From Paenalicyclobacillus ferrooxydans (GTDB lineage Bacteria; Bacillota; Bacilli; Alicyclobacillales; Alicyclobacillaceae): a stretch of DNA of 64,000 bases. The notes beneath the pieces were generated by a model that had not been told where the DNA came from, made no database searches, and saw nothing but the letters and a program-made list of their open reading frames with translations. The translations under genes were made by a program, and so were the position numbers. The first letter of the stretch is position 1. Every line of letters starts with the position of its first letter. Positions 53,567 to 62,335 of this stretch are shown here, in pieces. Location of the stretch: NCBI RefSeq assembly GCF_001399675.1, contig NZ_LJCO01000045.1, forward strand, positions 62,001-126,000, given 5' to 3'.

Positions 53567-55113
53567 CAGCGTAGGTTCTCCAAATTTCGAAGGAGTTGCT
53601 CTTGCAATTTGTTTGCCTGAGCATACTGTTCCTTCAGTCTCTGAGTTAATTCCGCCATTTTCACTTCGAATGGCTCGTCGTCCGCTTCCTTTAACTCTGT
53701 ACCTACATAGATGCCCGGTGTCAGCTTGAAGTCGTTGGCTTTGACATCTTCAAAGATGGCTACCTTACAGAAGCCCAGTACATCCTCATATTTGTCACCC
53801 GAACTACGGTAGGCATGATAGACCCGAGCTATTTCATCAATTTCTTCCTGGGTCAGCACCTTCTGTTTCCGACTGACCATGGTTCCCTTTTGACGAGCAT
53901 CGATGAATAAGAACTCATTCTTTCTCGGACGAAAACCCTTCTCCCCATTCCGATTCTTACTAAAGAAAATCAGCGCACAAGGAATTCCAGTTGTAAAGAA
54001 GAGTCGGTCTGGCATTTGGACGATGCAATCAACGTACCCATCCTCGACTAAACGCTGCCGCACTTCCTTTTCTCCAGTGGTGTTAGTCGTCATCGCACCA
54101 TTCGCCATCACAAAGCCAGCGGTTCCTCCATCCTTCAGGTGAGACAGAAAGTGCTGCATCCACATATAATTGGCATTACTATCCGTTACTGGTCCAATCA
54201 AGCGTGGATCGTTGCGCTGGATTTTGTCCGCACCCCAGAGCTTCTGATTGAACGGCGGATTGGAGAGCACGTAGTCAGCTTGGAAGCCTTCAAACTGGTC
54301 GTTAAGCAGGGAATCTCCCATCCGAATCTCAGCATTGATTCCATGTAGCAGGACGTTCATCTTGCCGAGCCGGATTGTCGTCTCTATGTTCTCTTGGCCG
54401 TAGAATGACAGAGCCTGTTTTTGTGGGGTGTACTGCTCGCTCTGAATAAACATTCCGCCCGAACCGCATGCGGGATCGAATACCACCCCTGACATTGGCT
54501 CCAACATGGCCACGAGTAGTTTGACAATACTGGATGGTGTAAAGAACTCCCCACCTCGATTTCCCTCGGAACTTGCAAAGTTGCCAATGAAGTATTCGTA
54601 AACCCGTCCCAGTACGTCAACGCTGGAGGAGTATTCTAGGTTGAACACATCACGAGAAAAGATATGTATGAGTTCTCCAAGATTTTCTGCTGGGAGATTT
54701 GATGCCTGATAGATGCGTGGGAGCACGCCCTCCAAGTCCTTGTTTTCTTCCTCGATCCGCTTCATTGCATTGTCGAGAATCTCTTTGATGTTCGGCTGCC
54801 TCGCATGCTCCACGATGTAGCTCCAACTTGCCTCATCCGGTATAACGTACACCTGCTCAGAACGATACTGGTCCTCATCTGACATGATGATCTCCTGCAT
54901 TGCTGAATCTTGCGTGTACCAGTCGCTCTTTGGATCACGAACCATCGACTCCAACTCTTTGCGCCGCTTCTCATATCGAAGCGAGAGGTAACGCAAAAAG
55001 ATCAAAGGCAGAACGATATGTTTGTATTCTGCGGGTGCGATACTTCCTCGCATCCGATTGGCGGCTTCAAATAAGTCTTTGGTGTACTCAATGTCTGCTT
55101 GTACGTTTGCCAT
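53566..55113 (-). CDS. hsdM: type I DNA methyltransferase HsdM
   Basis: A 515-residue N6-adenine methyltransferase. The HsdM N-terminal helical domain spans about 1-150; FDPACGSGGMF at 212-222 binds S-adenosylmethionine, and NPPF at 285-288 is the catalytic motif. GGEFFTP near 187 is also typical. With HsdS it methylates the host target and forms the core of the restriction complex. GGAGG precedes the ATG. It heads the minus-strand run hsdM-hsdS-hsdR followed by further defence genes. Confidence 0.96.
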   Translation of the reverse strand: MANVQADIEYTKDLFEAANRMRGSIAPAEYKHIVLPLIFLRYLSLRYEKRRKELESMVRDPKSDWYTQDSAMQEIIMSDEDQYRSEQVYVIPDEASWSYIVEHARQPNIKEILDNAMKRIEEENKDLEGVLPRIYQASNLPAENLGELIHIFSRDVFNLEYSSSVDVLGRVYEYFIGNFASSEGNRGGEFFTPSSIVKLLVAMLEPMSGVVFDPACGSGGMFIQSEQYTPQKQALSFYGQENIETTIRLGKMNVLLHGINAEIRMGDSLLNDQFEGFQADYVLSNPPFNQKLWGADKIQRNDPRLIGPVTDSNANYMWMQHFLSHLKDGGTAGFVMANGAMTTNTTGEKEVRQRLVEDGYVDCIVQMPDRLFFTTGIPCALIFFSKNRNGEKGFRPRKNEFLFIDARQKGTMVSRKQKVLTQEEIDEIARVYHAYRSSGDKYEDVLGFCKVAIFEDVKANDFKLTPGIYVGTELKEADDEPFEVKMAELTQRLKEQYAQANKLQEQLLRNLENLR

Positions 55114-55620
55114 GATGATCCTCCACTCTTGCGCTTAACTCTTCATTCAGATGGAATATTCTCCAAGTTGGTGCAAAGATCCTGCACTTTGCTTCACGAG
55201 TGCTTGTTTGCGCCACAATTCACAGTACCGCAGATTTGATAACTTGTCTGCTAGGCTTGTATATCAGTTGTCTCTTGTGAGAGTCTCCCGACAGAGAGCT
55301 TCTTCGAAGTATCAGTGTGACATGGAGTTCTCATCAGGCATCTCCTCTGCACATCAGGGATTCGTAGCATACGGATATCTTCTTTCTTATCTCCCCTACT
55401 CCTTGCCATTCATCTCTTACAAAGCATACCGGAACGTGCAGTTTCAATGATCTATCGAACCTTGACCACAGCCCGGCAACTTGCAACCTATGAGACTTTT
55501 ACGTTCTGTTCTTTATTACCCCTATTCCTTCACAGAGCTGTTCAAACTTTTTCGTGAAGCACTTGTATCTTGCCACAAAGACCCTGTACGCTCGCCCCCA
55601 ATCAAAAAGGGGGTGTTGAC
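55114..55620. other. divergent intergenic region between hsdM and primase gene
   Basis: About 500 bases without a recognised gene. It must hold the promoters of the defence run (minus) and of the primase gene (plus). Short frames on both strands lack start signals. Confidence 0.45.
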
Positions 55621-57387
55621 ATGTACAAAGAATCGATGACAGTTGAACAAGCGCAAGACAAGATGATTACTCTATTGAAGGGACACCCAGTCCAGTGTGC
55701 TCTCTGTGATCGTGAGTTCAATCGGATTACTCCAGGTCATATCAAAACGCATGGTGAATATCTGCGCTCAAAGAAGAAATTGAAGTGGTATCGACCAAAG
55801 AATAAGCCTACGGGAACAACGACGGGAACAACGAAGCCACTCACGGATGATGTTACTGACACGTGGCTAAGTCGGGACGAAACATTGATGGAAACTTATG
55901 AGCGCCTATACGGAGGAAAGGACCTGCTCAGTGCCTGTGTGACAAAATTGCTCGAATTGTATCAACCGCATAAAGGAAAGTGGCTAGTAATGGACAAACC
56001 ACTCTTCCCCCGATATGCCTCATGGCACCAAGTCTCGTCGGATAATCCAGCCTTCGTACCGAACCGTCTTTGCGCAAGCGTCTTACGGGATCATCTGTTG
56101 CTGAAATGCACCGTAGGAGTCTTCGCTAGAAACCAGTACAAGACACATTTCGTCACATGGGATATTGACGCCAAGCCACTGGCGGACGATACAACCTGGG
56201 ATCACGAAGAAGGAGCTCGGACAGCGACGGTCTCTGTCACCACACTTCTTCGACGATGGAACCTTCATCCGCACGTCATCCTAAGTGGACGGAAGGGCTA
56301 CCACGTAACTGTCTTCTTTCAAACTAGGATCTCCATCAAAGCAGCGATGAATTTGTATCAAGCCATCTTGCAACATCCACTGGGTCCCCAAATGCGCCGA
56401 GGACTCAAAATTGAGTGCCTGCCGCTGCAGAGAGGAAATAAGCTACCCCTAAGCATCAACTGGCGCACAGAACGGTTCTGCGGCTTTCTCGATCCTTTCA
56501 CCCTGGAAGCCCTTGAAAATCCGTATCAATATCTACTGGAAATCATCCCAGATGCGCCAGAGCTACTCTGGGAAATCGAAGACCAGGACTTGATGGACAG
56601 GAAACGAGAGAATACGATCCTGTCGAAATTGATATGGGGCAAAGATGCAACTGAGCAGGCATACAAAGTTGGCATCGTAGAACCAGGAACCAGACATGAC
56701 ACACTCGTTCGTGTGGCAGCGTATTTGCGCAATACTCCTGGATTGTGTCCAGACTCTCTGGACGAGCTAGTAGAGGCTTTGACGGAATGGTCCCGAGGGC
56801 AGTATGAAGAGCATCGGGAGAACATCGGCACATCTTGGATCGAACACCTTGCAGATGTAAAACGAGTGGCAAAATACGTTTGGACCCATCCCCTGACGGC
56901 TGGTACACCCCGAGTGATCAAGATTACGGCTGCAACCGTTCACTGGATAAGAGCCCAATCCCCAGTTCTAGCGGAACAGCAAGTTCTTGTGTATGCGTGG
57001 TTTCGTATGGCGTGTGTGGGAGAGCAATTCTTTCTAGGGTACGAGGAGACAAGGAAGAGAACAAAACTTGCCAAAAGCACTCTGGACAAGGCAATGAAAG
57101 CACTCAAGCAAAAAGGAGTTATTGTCGTCGTAAAAAACTACTATCATTCGGCCAGCGGGATTGTTCCATCCCGAACGACAATGTACCGGTTCGCAGATTC
57201 TCCTAAACCAAACAGTCTCCAGACTGCACTCGTCACTTTGAAAAAGGACGACGAATGGGATTCCTCATTATGGTTCAGATTGCTCTGCACAGTCTTCACA
57301 GTCGAGGAACTGAAGCGCTTTTACCCGCACAGCTACCACCGTATTCTGAGAGCTGAACCATTGCCTATTGGGCGGTCGGCGGCCTGA
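55621..57387 (+). CDS. primase-polymerase (AEP superfamily) with N-terminal zinc finger
   Basis: A 588-residue protein starts at the ATG at 55621 behind AAGGGGGTG. Residues 24-46 hold CALC and HIKTH, a CxxC-x10-HxxxH zinc finger resembling MucR. Residues about 140-310 form an archaeo-eukaryotic-primase-like catalytic domain: WDIDAKP (Asp181, Asp183) binds metal, and SGRKGYH at 222-228 is the primase SGxKGxH motif. The C-terminus includes a winged-helix-like segment (TRKRTKLAKSTLDKAMKALK near 475). It may start replication of a mobile element or act in defence. TOTE-type and plasmid PrimPols are relatives by motif. Confidence 0.75.
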   Translation: MYKESMTVEQAQDKMITLLKGHPVQCALCDREFNRITPGHIKTHGEYLRSKKKLKWYRPKNKPTGTTTGTTKPLTDDVTDTWLSRDETLMETYERLYGGKDLLSACVTKLLELYQPHKGKWLVMDKPLFPRYASWHQVSSDNPAFVPNRLCASVLRDHLLLKCTVGVFARNQYKTHFVTWDIDAKPLADDTTWDHEEGARTATVSVTTLLRRWNLHPHVILSGRKGYHVTVFFQTRISIKAAMNLYQAILQHPLGPQMRRGLKIECLPLQRGNKLPLSINWRTERFCGFLDPFTLEALENPYQYLLEIIPDAPELLWEIEDQDLMDRKRENTILSKLIWGKDATEQAYKVGIVEPGTRHDTLVRVAAYLRNTPGLCPDSLDELVEALTEWSRGQYEEHRENIGTSWIEHLADVKRVAKYVWTHPLTAGTPRVIKITAATVHWIRAQSPVLAEQQVLVYAWFRMACVGEQFFLGYEETRKRTKLAKSTLDKAMKALKQKGVIVVVKNYYHSASGIVPSRTTMYRFADSPKPNSLQTALVTLKKDDEWDSSLWFRLLCTVFTVEELKRFYPHSYHRILRAEPLPIGRSAA

Positions 57388-57404
57388 ACAAACGGTGGAT
57401 GTAG

Positions 57405-57429
57405 AAGAAACGCATTTTGCGTTTCTTCG
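57405..57429 (+). terminator. hairpin after primase gene
   Basis: GAAGAAACGCA / TGCGTTTCTTC is a perfect 11-bp stem with a three-base loop, 18 bases after the stop. No long T run follows. Confidence 0.65.
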
Positions 57430-57605
57430 GTACATTGCATTCCCTCTAAAACGTTCCTCGCCGTATTCGGTTTTTTACCCATCACTTGGTTTGTACCTTC
57501 GGCAAAGCACCCGTCTAGGGATCCCTCGACGTGTCAAAAACCGAATGAAATTCGGAAAAACGGCGCACTACTGCGGGATTTTATGGCTTTGCTGTGAAGA
57601 CCATC

Positions 57606-59162
57606 TCAAGCTCCCTGTGGCTCTTTCGGTTTTTCACCCACTGTATCAGCGCTAAATTCGGTTAAGCGCCCAATACTCTCCTGAAGGGTCACAAACGGTG
57701 ACAAACGGAAGCAAATTGACACTTTCGTCACAGCCGTGAATTCCACTTCAACACGTTGAATGATGAAGAAGCCAAAAGTTCGTCGCTCAGTGGAGCCTAA
57801 CAGACTTACCCAGTCCGGCTCCAGCAACCTCTGAATCCAAGCGTCAAACGTGACAGGTTGCTCAAGTACCGCCACCTTCTCCAGAAGGGATATTGCGCTC
57901 TGGAGTTTCTCCGTTGCGACAGTCTCCCGTAGAGAGATAATCTTTTGCCATTGCTCAGCATGCGGGGCTGAGGGTGATAACGTAGCCCGCTGATATCGTG
58001 CTTCCTCTAGCTCAGCTTTCGCTTGCCGTTGAACGTCAACAAGCTCCTTCTTCCAGCGGAGGAGGGTGTTTCGTGCCTCGTTTTTGAATGCGTTGAAGTG
58101 TCCAGGCCATTCTCGGCCAATCTGGTCCAAAACCACCTCATCGAGCTTGGTAGTTTCGACTTTTTGTCCACATGATGGACAGACGTAGTGAACGTAGCGT
58201 TTTGGAGAGCGGGCGGGCGTACTGTCTTTGACTTGCAACCCATCTCCACACTTCTTGCAACACGCCAGTCCTTGAAGTAAATTTGGCGTGTTAAATTTCA
58301 TCCCCGTTTCCTTCTTGACAGTACGAAGTTCGTGAACAATATCCCATAGCGGTCGAGGAACAATAGCATCAACCTGTCCCTGAAACAAATCGTATTGTCC
58401 TACCGACTTGCGAGAACTGTTCGAGTATCCTTTTCGCCGGTTCCATGCGATGTCACCGCAATACACAGGGTTGTTCAGCATGACATCAATTGTACTTGCC
58501 CCCCAGTCTCCCGATTTTGGGGAAGGGACGCCAGCTTGAGTCAGCATGCTGGCAATCTGAGCATCTGAATACCCCCACGAGGCGATGTGGAAAATGAATA
58601 GCGCCAAGCTAGCAGTTTCGCTAGGTACCAGAGCACCATCTGCCCATCGATACCCGTATGGCGCAGGTGCCCCCGGTCTTCGGGGACCTCGTGGATCACA
58701 CAGCAACATCGTTTGTGCGTCAAGCGCACGTGTGGATTTCATGGCAGAGTCATTTTGTGCCATCAGGAGTTGTGCCTGAACAACCGGTTCCTTTGGATCC
58801 CACAGGGTTCCTGTTGTTGCGTTAAAGAATTCACATTGGGGCTTACGCTCCTTAATGGGATTGAATACCTCCAAAACAAAGTCAGACATTTGCCTGCTGA
58901 TGCGACTTTCGTCGTAAAAGAAGACTCCGCATACCTCATCCTGATCCAACACGGTGGACAGAAGTGCCCGCATTGCATCCCGTTTCAGGGCTGGTTTACG
59001 ATATGCACTCACAGCGTCATCGATAAACCAGTCGGTAATCTCGAATGCATTCCTATCAGCGCACCTTAGGATTTGAGAGCGCTGAATGTCCAGCGAATGA
59101 TTCTGTAGCTGTCGATTACTCGACCGACGCAAATAACCAACACCCTTACGCCGTAGCTCCAT
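57606..59162 (-). CDS. large serine recombinase (1)
   Basis: A 518-residue recombinase from the ATG at 59162, eight bases after GGAGG. GYLRRSS places the nucleophile Ser14, and FFYDESRISRQ near 82 is the second resolvase motif. A recombinase domain follows with APYGYRWADG near 166, then a zinc ribbon (CCKKCGDG, CPSCGQ near 300-340) and a coiled coil. Such enzymes integrate and excise elements at att sites. It overlaps the upstream recombinase by 17 bases, so both are made from one mRNA. Confidence 0.92.
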   Translation of the reverse strand: MELRRKGVGYLRRSSNRQLQNHSLDIQRSQILRCADRNAFEITDWFIDDAVSAYRKPALKRDAMRALLSTVLDQDEVCGVFFYDESRISRQMSDFVLEVFNPIKERKPQCEFFNATTGTLWDPKEPVVQAQLLMAQNDSAMKSTRALDAQTMLLCDPRGPRRPGAPAPYGYRWADGALVPSETASLALFIFHIASWGYSDAQIASMLTQAGVPSPKSGDWGASTIDVMLNNPVYCGDIAWNRRKGYSNSSRKSVGQYDLFQGQVDAIVPRPLWDIVHELRTVKKETGMKFNTPNLLQGLACCKKCGDGLQVKDSTPARSPKRYVHYVCPSCGQKVETTKLDEVVLDQIGREWPGHFNAFKNEARNTLLRWKKELVDVQRQAKAELEEARYQRATLSPSAPHAEQWQKIISLRETVATEKLQSAISLLEKVAVLEQPVTFDAWIQRLLEPDWVSLLGSTERRTFGFFIIQRVEVEFTAVTKVSICFRLSPFVTLQESIGRLTEFSADTVGEKPKEPQGA

Positions 59163-60552
59163 GGTCTTCACCTCCGTTCAAAAATAGACTGTAGTATGCC
59201 AACAGTTCAATTCGATCTGGAAAGACGAGAACTTGACGAAATAACATTGAGGCGAGGGATCGAACTGCCCCCTTGTCCTGCATGCGAGTCGACAAAGCGT
59301 GTTGCACCAGGTCCATAAGGCCTGTGATGTCCAGAGAATAACCTGCTTGAAGCTGTTGGATTTTTTCGGACAGAGAGGCACTTTGCACTTCAAGGGACTC
59401 AATCTCTCGCAGTGCATGTTCAACCAACTTATTATCGAACCCTGGTGAGAATCTTCTTGCAAATGCCAAGGACTTTTCATGGCATTCCTCTATCACCCTG
59501 AATCTTTCGGATTCAAGCTTGCGAATATGCCTCCGAATAAACCCGCTGCAGGTCTGCCTCAGTGCGTCGACATTAAGTTCCGCAACTCGTGTTGATATTT
59601 GCTCCAGGACAACCTCATCGAGCCATGCAAGATCAATAATGTTCGCTCGGTGACCTCCCCTTCGGCATTCGTAGCGTGGCTCATGGCCCACGGATGATTT
59701 CTGCGCCATTGCTGATCCACACAAACCGCAAATTGGATGAATAATTCCTTCGACAACCTGGTCTAGCGCTCGACCTGTCCATTCTGCGAGGTCAGTCATC
59801 TTTTCCTGAACGGCGGTGAATGTCTCCAAGGATATGATGGGTTCAACGTGTGGAAGCGAGTGGTATGTCCCATAGCGTCGAACATGTCCGGCGTAAAATG
59901 GGTTCTGAAGCATCTTTAGCGCCTGTGCCTCAGTACGGCGGAGAATCCTGCGCAGACTTTCAAATCTCGCCATAAATTCTTCGAAGCTCCGTACAGATGA
60001 AATATCGCCAAACATCTCAGTTATCGCATCAGCATGCCTGGGGTCCCTAAAGTAACGAACATATCCGTCGTCCCCCCGGATTCGCTTATATCCAAAGAGC
60101 TGTGCTGGATATTCCTTTACTGCGTCCGATACTCGCCTTTGAATCGCCTGTGCCTCGGCTCCAGCGGCGATGGCAGAAATGCCTTCAACCAACAGATTTC
60201 CTTCAAACGCTCTAGCCGAGGCGGCTGTGAAGACTACTTCCACCTTTCGAGATATGAGCAGCTTCGCAATCTCCACATATTCATAGGGATCTCGGGCAAG
60301 TCGATCACGCTCATAACAGATCAATGTTCCGATCTGTCCGCTGCGAATGAGAGTAAGCATGCGCTGTAGCTCTGGCCGTTTGGACATCGGGACCTTCGCT
60401 GCGGAAACTCCGTGGTCGACAAAAACAAGCAGTCGGTCACGTGGTACTTGTCGCAAAATAGGCTCTGCGGCAGCATGTTGCATCCTTTCATCTTGCGCAT
60501 CTGTACTCACCCTTACATAAAATGCGTAATACGTGCCACCGTCCAAATTCAT
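59146..60552 (-). CDS. large serine recombinase (2)
   Basis: A 468-residue recombinase. FYVRVST gives the nucleophile Ser16, and ICYERDRLARDPYEYVEI near 78 and AQLFGYKRIRG near 148 follow. A zinc ribbon (CGLCGS, CRRGG near 280-305) and a coiled coil complete it. GAGGAGGTG precedes the ATG. The tandem, overlapping pair of different large serine recombinases is like the ccrA-ccrB pair of staphylococcal cassettes in layout. Both enzymes keep the catalytic Ser and Arg residues, so the pair is likely active. Confidence 0.92.
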   Translation of the reverse strand: MNLDGGTYYAFYVRVSTDAQDERMQHAAAEPILRQVPRDRLLVFVDHGVSAAKVPMSKRPELQRMLTLIRSGQIGTLICYERDRLARDPYEYVEIAKLLISRKVEVVFTAASARAFEGNLLVEGISAIAAGAEAQAIQRRVSDAVKEYPAQLFGYKRIRGDDGYVRYFRDPRHADAITEMFGDISSVRSFEEFMARFESLRRILRRTEAQALKMLQNPFYAGHVRRYGTYHSLPHVEPIISLETFTAVQEKMTDLAEWTGRALDQVVEGIIHPICGLCGSAMAQKSSVGHEPRYECRRGGHRANIIDLAWLDEVVLEQISTRVAELNVDALRQTCSGFIRRHIRKLESERFRVIEECHEKSLAFARRFSPGFDNKLVEHALREIESLEVQSASLSEKIQQLQAGYSLDITGLMDLVQHALSTRMQDKGAVRSLASMLFRQVLVFPDRIELLAYYSLFLNGGEDHGATA

Positions 60553-60555
60553 GAT

Positions 60556-60741
60556 TCACACCTCCTCACTCGATATTGGAGCGCCATCTTGAAGCCTGGT
60601 GCTCATGAGGAAGTGTGCAACATCTTTTGGGGCAAGCTCAAGTTTTACAGATAAGAGATGTTCTACGAGCCGCCGTATCCATTCATCGGCTGGAGCAAGA
60701 TCATTTTCATACTCAATGCGTACTACACGAATTTCATTCAC
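60556..60741 (-). CDS. small acidic protein upstream of recombinase pair
   Basis: A 61-residue protein starts with GTG at 60741, seven bases after GGAGGG. It ends four bases before the start of recombinase 2, so it is in the same transcript. The sequence (NEIRVVRIEYENDLAPADEW) is polar, with one amphipathic helix. No family is recognised. A directionality factor or other recombinase helper is a guess from position only. Confidence 0.65.
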   Translation of the reverse strand: MNEIRVVRIEYENDLAPADEWIRRLVEHLLSVKLELAPKDVAHFLMSTRLQDGAPISSEEV

Positions 60742-60798
60742 GATGTATCCCTCCAGGAAGTCTAGTATCTCTACTAGAATTCCCGGAACTTTACTTTA

Positions 60799-60948
60799 CT
60801 AGACCTGTTTCTGGTCTTTTTCAAACACTTGGTCCTCTTCACACATGTCCAGATGAAGCGATAACTGCATGCATCCGTCATGTCGGGGCACGACGATTAC
60901 ATCAATGTCACTGCCTGGCATCTTGAGCTTCTCGAGAATCTGCATCAT
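60799..60948 (-). CDS. 49-residue hypothetical protein
   Basis: GAGGAGGTGATAAAAC precedes two adjacent ATG codons at 60943-60948; the frame ends at TAG 60799-60801. The product contains LKMPGSDIDVIVVPRHDG and CMQLSLHLDMCEEDQ, with two Cys. The ribosome binding site is among the best in the region, so translation is likely. It overlaps the end of the upstream small gene by about 40 bases. Function is unknown. Confidence 0.6.
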   Translation of the reverse strand: MMQILEKLKMPGSDIDVIVVPRHDGCMQLSLHLDMCEEDQVFEKDQKQV

Positions 60949-61075
60949 GTTTTATCACCTCCTCACCGTATGGATTAATCAATTGGAATTGGTTCAACAC
61001 GAACTCAGACACTCCCAACCTCCGAGCAGCCTCATATAAATTCTCCCAATCGATTTCTGTTTGTTTGATGCTCAT
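60908..61075 (-). CDS. 55-residue hypothetical protein
   Basis: GGAGGTGGGGGC precedes the ATG at 61075. The product is acidic and helical (DWENLYEAARRLGVSEFVLN near residue 9), with a helix pair that could be a minimal DNA-binding or adaptor fold. It heads the minus-strand run of small genes that leads into the two recombinases. Confidence 0.6.
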   Translation of the reverse strand: MSIKQTEIDWENLYEAARRLGVSEFVLNQFQLINPYGEEVIKHDADSREAQDARQ

Positions 61076-61154
61076 GCCCCCACCTCCCATTCACATTTGA
61101 GGTTATTTCAGCGGACCTTTCCTCGTAATTGCAAGTCCGATACCTTCATTTCAA

Positions 61155-61357
61155 ATTCCCTCGCTGTAAATTTGGACTTATCTCGTAGCAACCTTGTACG
61201 GTATCCCCGTAAGCAACGCACTTGACGTCTGAGGTTCCCGTCGTTCACCGGCCAACTCCGAAACCCGAAATCGTAAATTTGGACAATAGGACATCAGGCC
61301 AGGTAAGGTGCTTCACAGAAGCAACAACATCCAAACCACGGAAGGGGGCAATGCCAA
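61155..61357 (+). repeat. leader repeat units a and b
   Basis: CTGTAAATTTGGACTTATCT at about 61165 (a) and CGAAATCGTAAATTTGGACA at about 61268 (b) share GTAAATTTGGAC. Unit b begins a leader of about 90 bases that ends GGAAGGGGGCAATGCCAAATG before gene 61358. The same leader plan recurs at 61534-61621. Confidence 0.65.
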
Positions 61358-61543
61358 ATGTCACAAGACACCGTTCAAAACCGCTACGACTTCGGCCAAC
61401 AATTTGTCGAAACGGTCCTACAAAAAGCCTATGAGGGCCTTCAAGAGCTTGAACGAGCGAAGCGTTCCGCACGAGCAAAAGAAGCATGGATGCGCAGGAA
61501 GGAACGGCTTACCGCAATCGAGGCTATGGGACCGAAATCGTAA
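61358..61543 (+). CDS. 61-residue basic helical protein
   Basis: Starts at the second ATG of AATGCCAAATG, nine bases after GGAAGGGGG. The sequence is a single charged helix (YEGLQELERAKRSARAKEAW near residue 25), with a basic second half that could bind DNA. Its stop codon TAA lies inside leader repeat c, which starts the next gene's control region. No family is recognised. Confidence 0.55.
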   Translation: MSQDTVQNRYDFGQQFVETVLQKAYEGLQELERAKRSARAKEAWMRRKERLTAIEAMGPKS

Positions 61544-61621
61544 ATCTGGACTTATCTTCACCAACTTGGATACAGTGCAGTTCAGGAGCAAGGACTCCAC
61601 ATCTGAAAGGGGAAATGCCAA
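61534..61621 (+). repeat. leader repeat unit c
   Basis: CGAAATCGTAAATCTGGACT opens an 88-base leader that ends GAAAGGGGAAATGCCAAATG, almost the same start and end as the leader before 61358. Middle parts differ. The repeats may be binding sites for a shared regulator or recombinase. Confidence 0.65.
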
Positions 61622-61993
61622 ATGTCAAACAGTACACAAACCAATCCAACTCTCAACAAAAATCTCCAGCCTCAAAACGAAGCATTCATCTATGTCCGCT
61701 CTGCACATGCGAACCAGCTTCAGCTCCAATCCCAAGTGAGATCGTTGCAAGAACAAGCCACAACGCTCGACTTCATCTGTGAACAAGCATTTGAAGACCG
61801 TTGTTCTGGAATGACAGAACCAACGATGCGGCCTGGATTCCTCAACCTCATCAAAGCCATTCAAGACACGCCCACAGTCTCAGCAATTCTGGTCTCAGAC
61901 CATGCCCGCATTTCCCGGTCTCTAGCAGACCTCTCTGTAATTGAGAATCTTCTCAAAGATTTTGGTGTGGACATCATTTACGCCGAGGAATAA
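61622..61993 (+). CDS. resolvase-domain-only serine recombinase
   Basis: A 123-residue protein consisting of the catalytic domain only: FIYVRSA (nucleophile position Ser27), SLQEQATTLDFICEQAFEDR, SGMTEPTMRPGFLNLI and VSDHARISRSLADLSVIE. All the usual landmarks of the resolvase fold are present, but it stops where the long E-helix and DNA-binding domain should begin. The start is the second ATG of AATGCCAAATG. It could be a regulator or partner of a full-length recombinase, or a truncated relic. The good start signal argues that it is made. Confidence 0.75.
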   Translation: MSNSTQTNPTLNKNLQPQNEAFIYVRSAHANQLQLQSQVRSLQEQATTLDFICEQAFEDRCSGMTEPTMRPGFLNLIKAIQDTPTVSAILVSDHARISRSLADLSVIENLLKDFGVDIIYAEE

Positions 61994-62066
61994 GCGGACT
62001 GACTTGTTCATGGCTCATCAGGAAATGCAGTCCGAAACTCATTTTAATTGAACAGGGGGAGTCACA

Positions 62067-62318
62067 ATGATGAAGACAAATTCCAAATCAAAGGCGCTGC
62101 TATCCACGAAAAAGAGGCCGGCAAGACTTCGGGCTGCTATCTATCTCGGAAAGTATACAAAAACTTTCCTAGAGAGTGCAGCTAAATCTCCCGTCCTTTC
62201 CTATTGGCTCATCCAAGATGCCCATGTCCACTGGGTGATGACTGGACATGCAGAGGTTCCATTGGACTTCTCACTCCGGTTAATAGATTGGCGATTCGGA
62301 TTCACTATTGCTGCGTAA
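62067..62318 (+). CDS. 83-residue hypothetical protein
   Basis: GGGGGAG precedes the ATG at 62067. The N-terminus is strongly basic (KTNSKSKALLSTKKRPARLR), and the rest is hydrophobic/aromatic (SPVLSYWLIQDAHVHWVMTG), perhaps a small DNA-binding fold. A terminator hairpin follows at 62336. No family is recognised. Confidence 0.5.
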   Translation: MMKTNSKSKALLSTKKRPARLRAAIYLGKYTKTFLESAAKSPVLSYWLIQDAHVHWVMTGHAEVPLDFSLRLIDWRFGFTIAA

Positions 62319-62335
62319 GAAAGTGAAGCTTCTAT

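Noticed and set aside
58541-59069. Plus-strand frames inside the recombinase genes
   Set aside because: They are shadows of the two well-supported serine recombinases on the minus strand.
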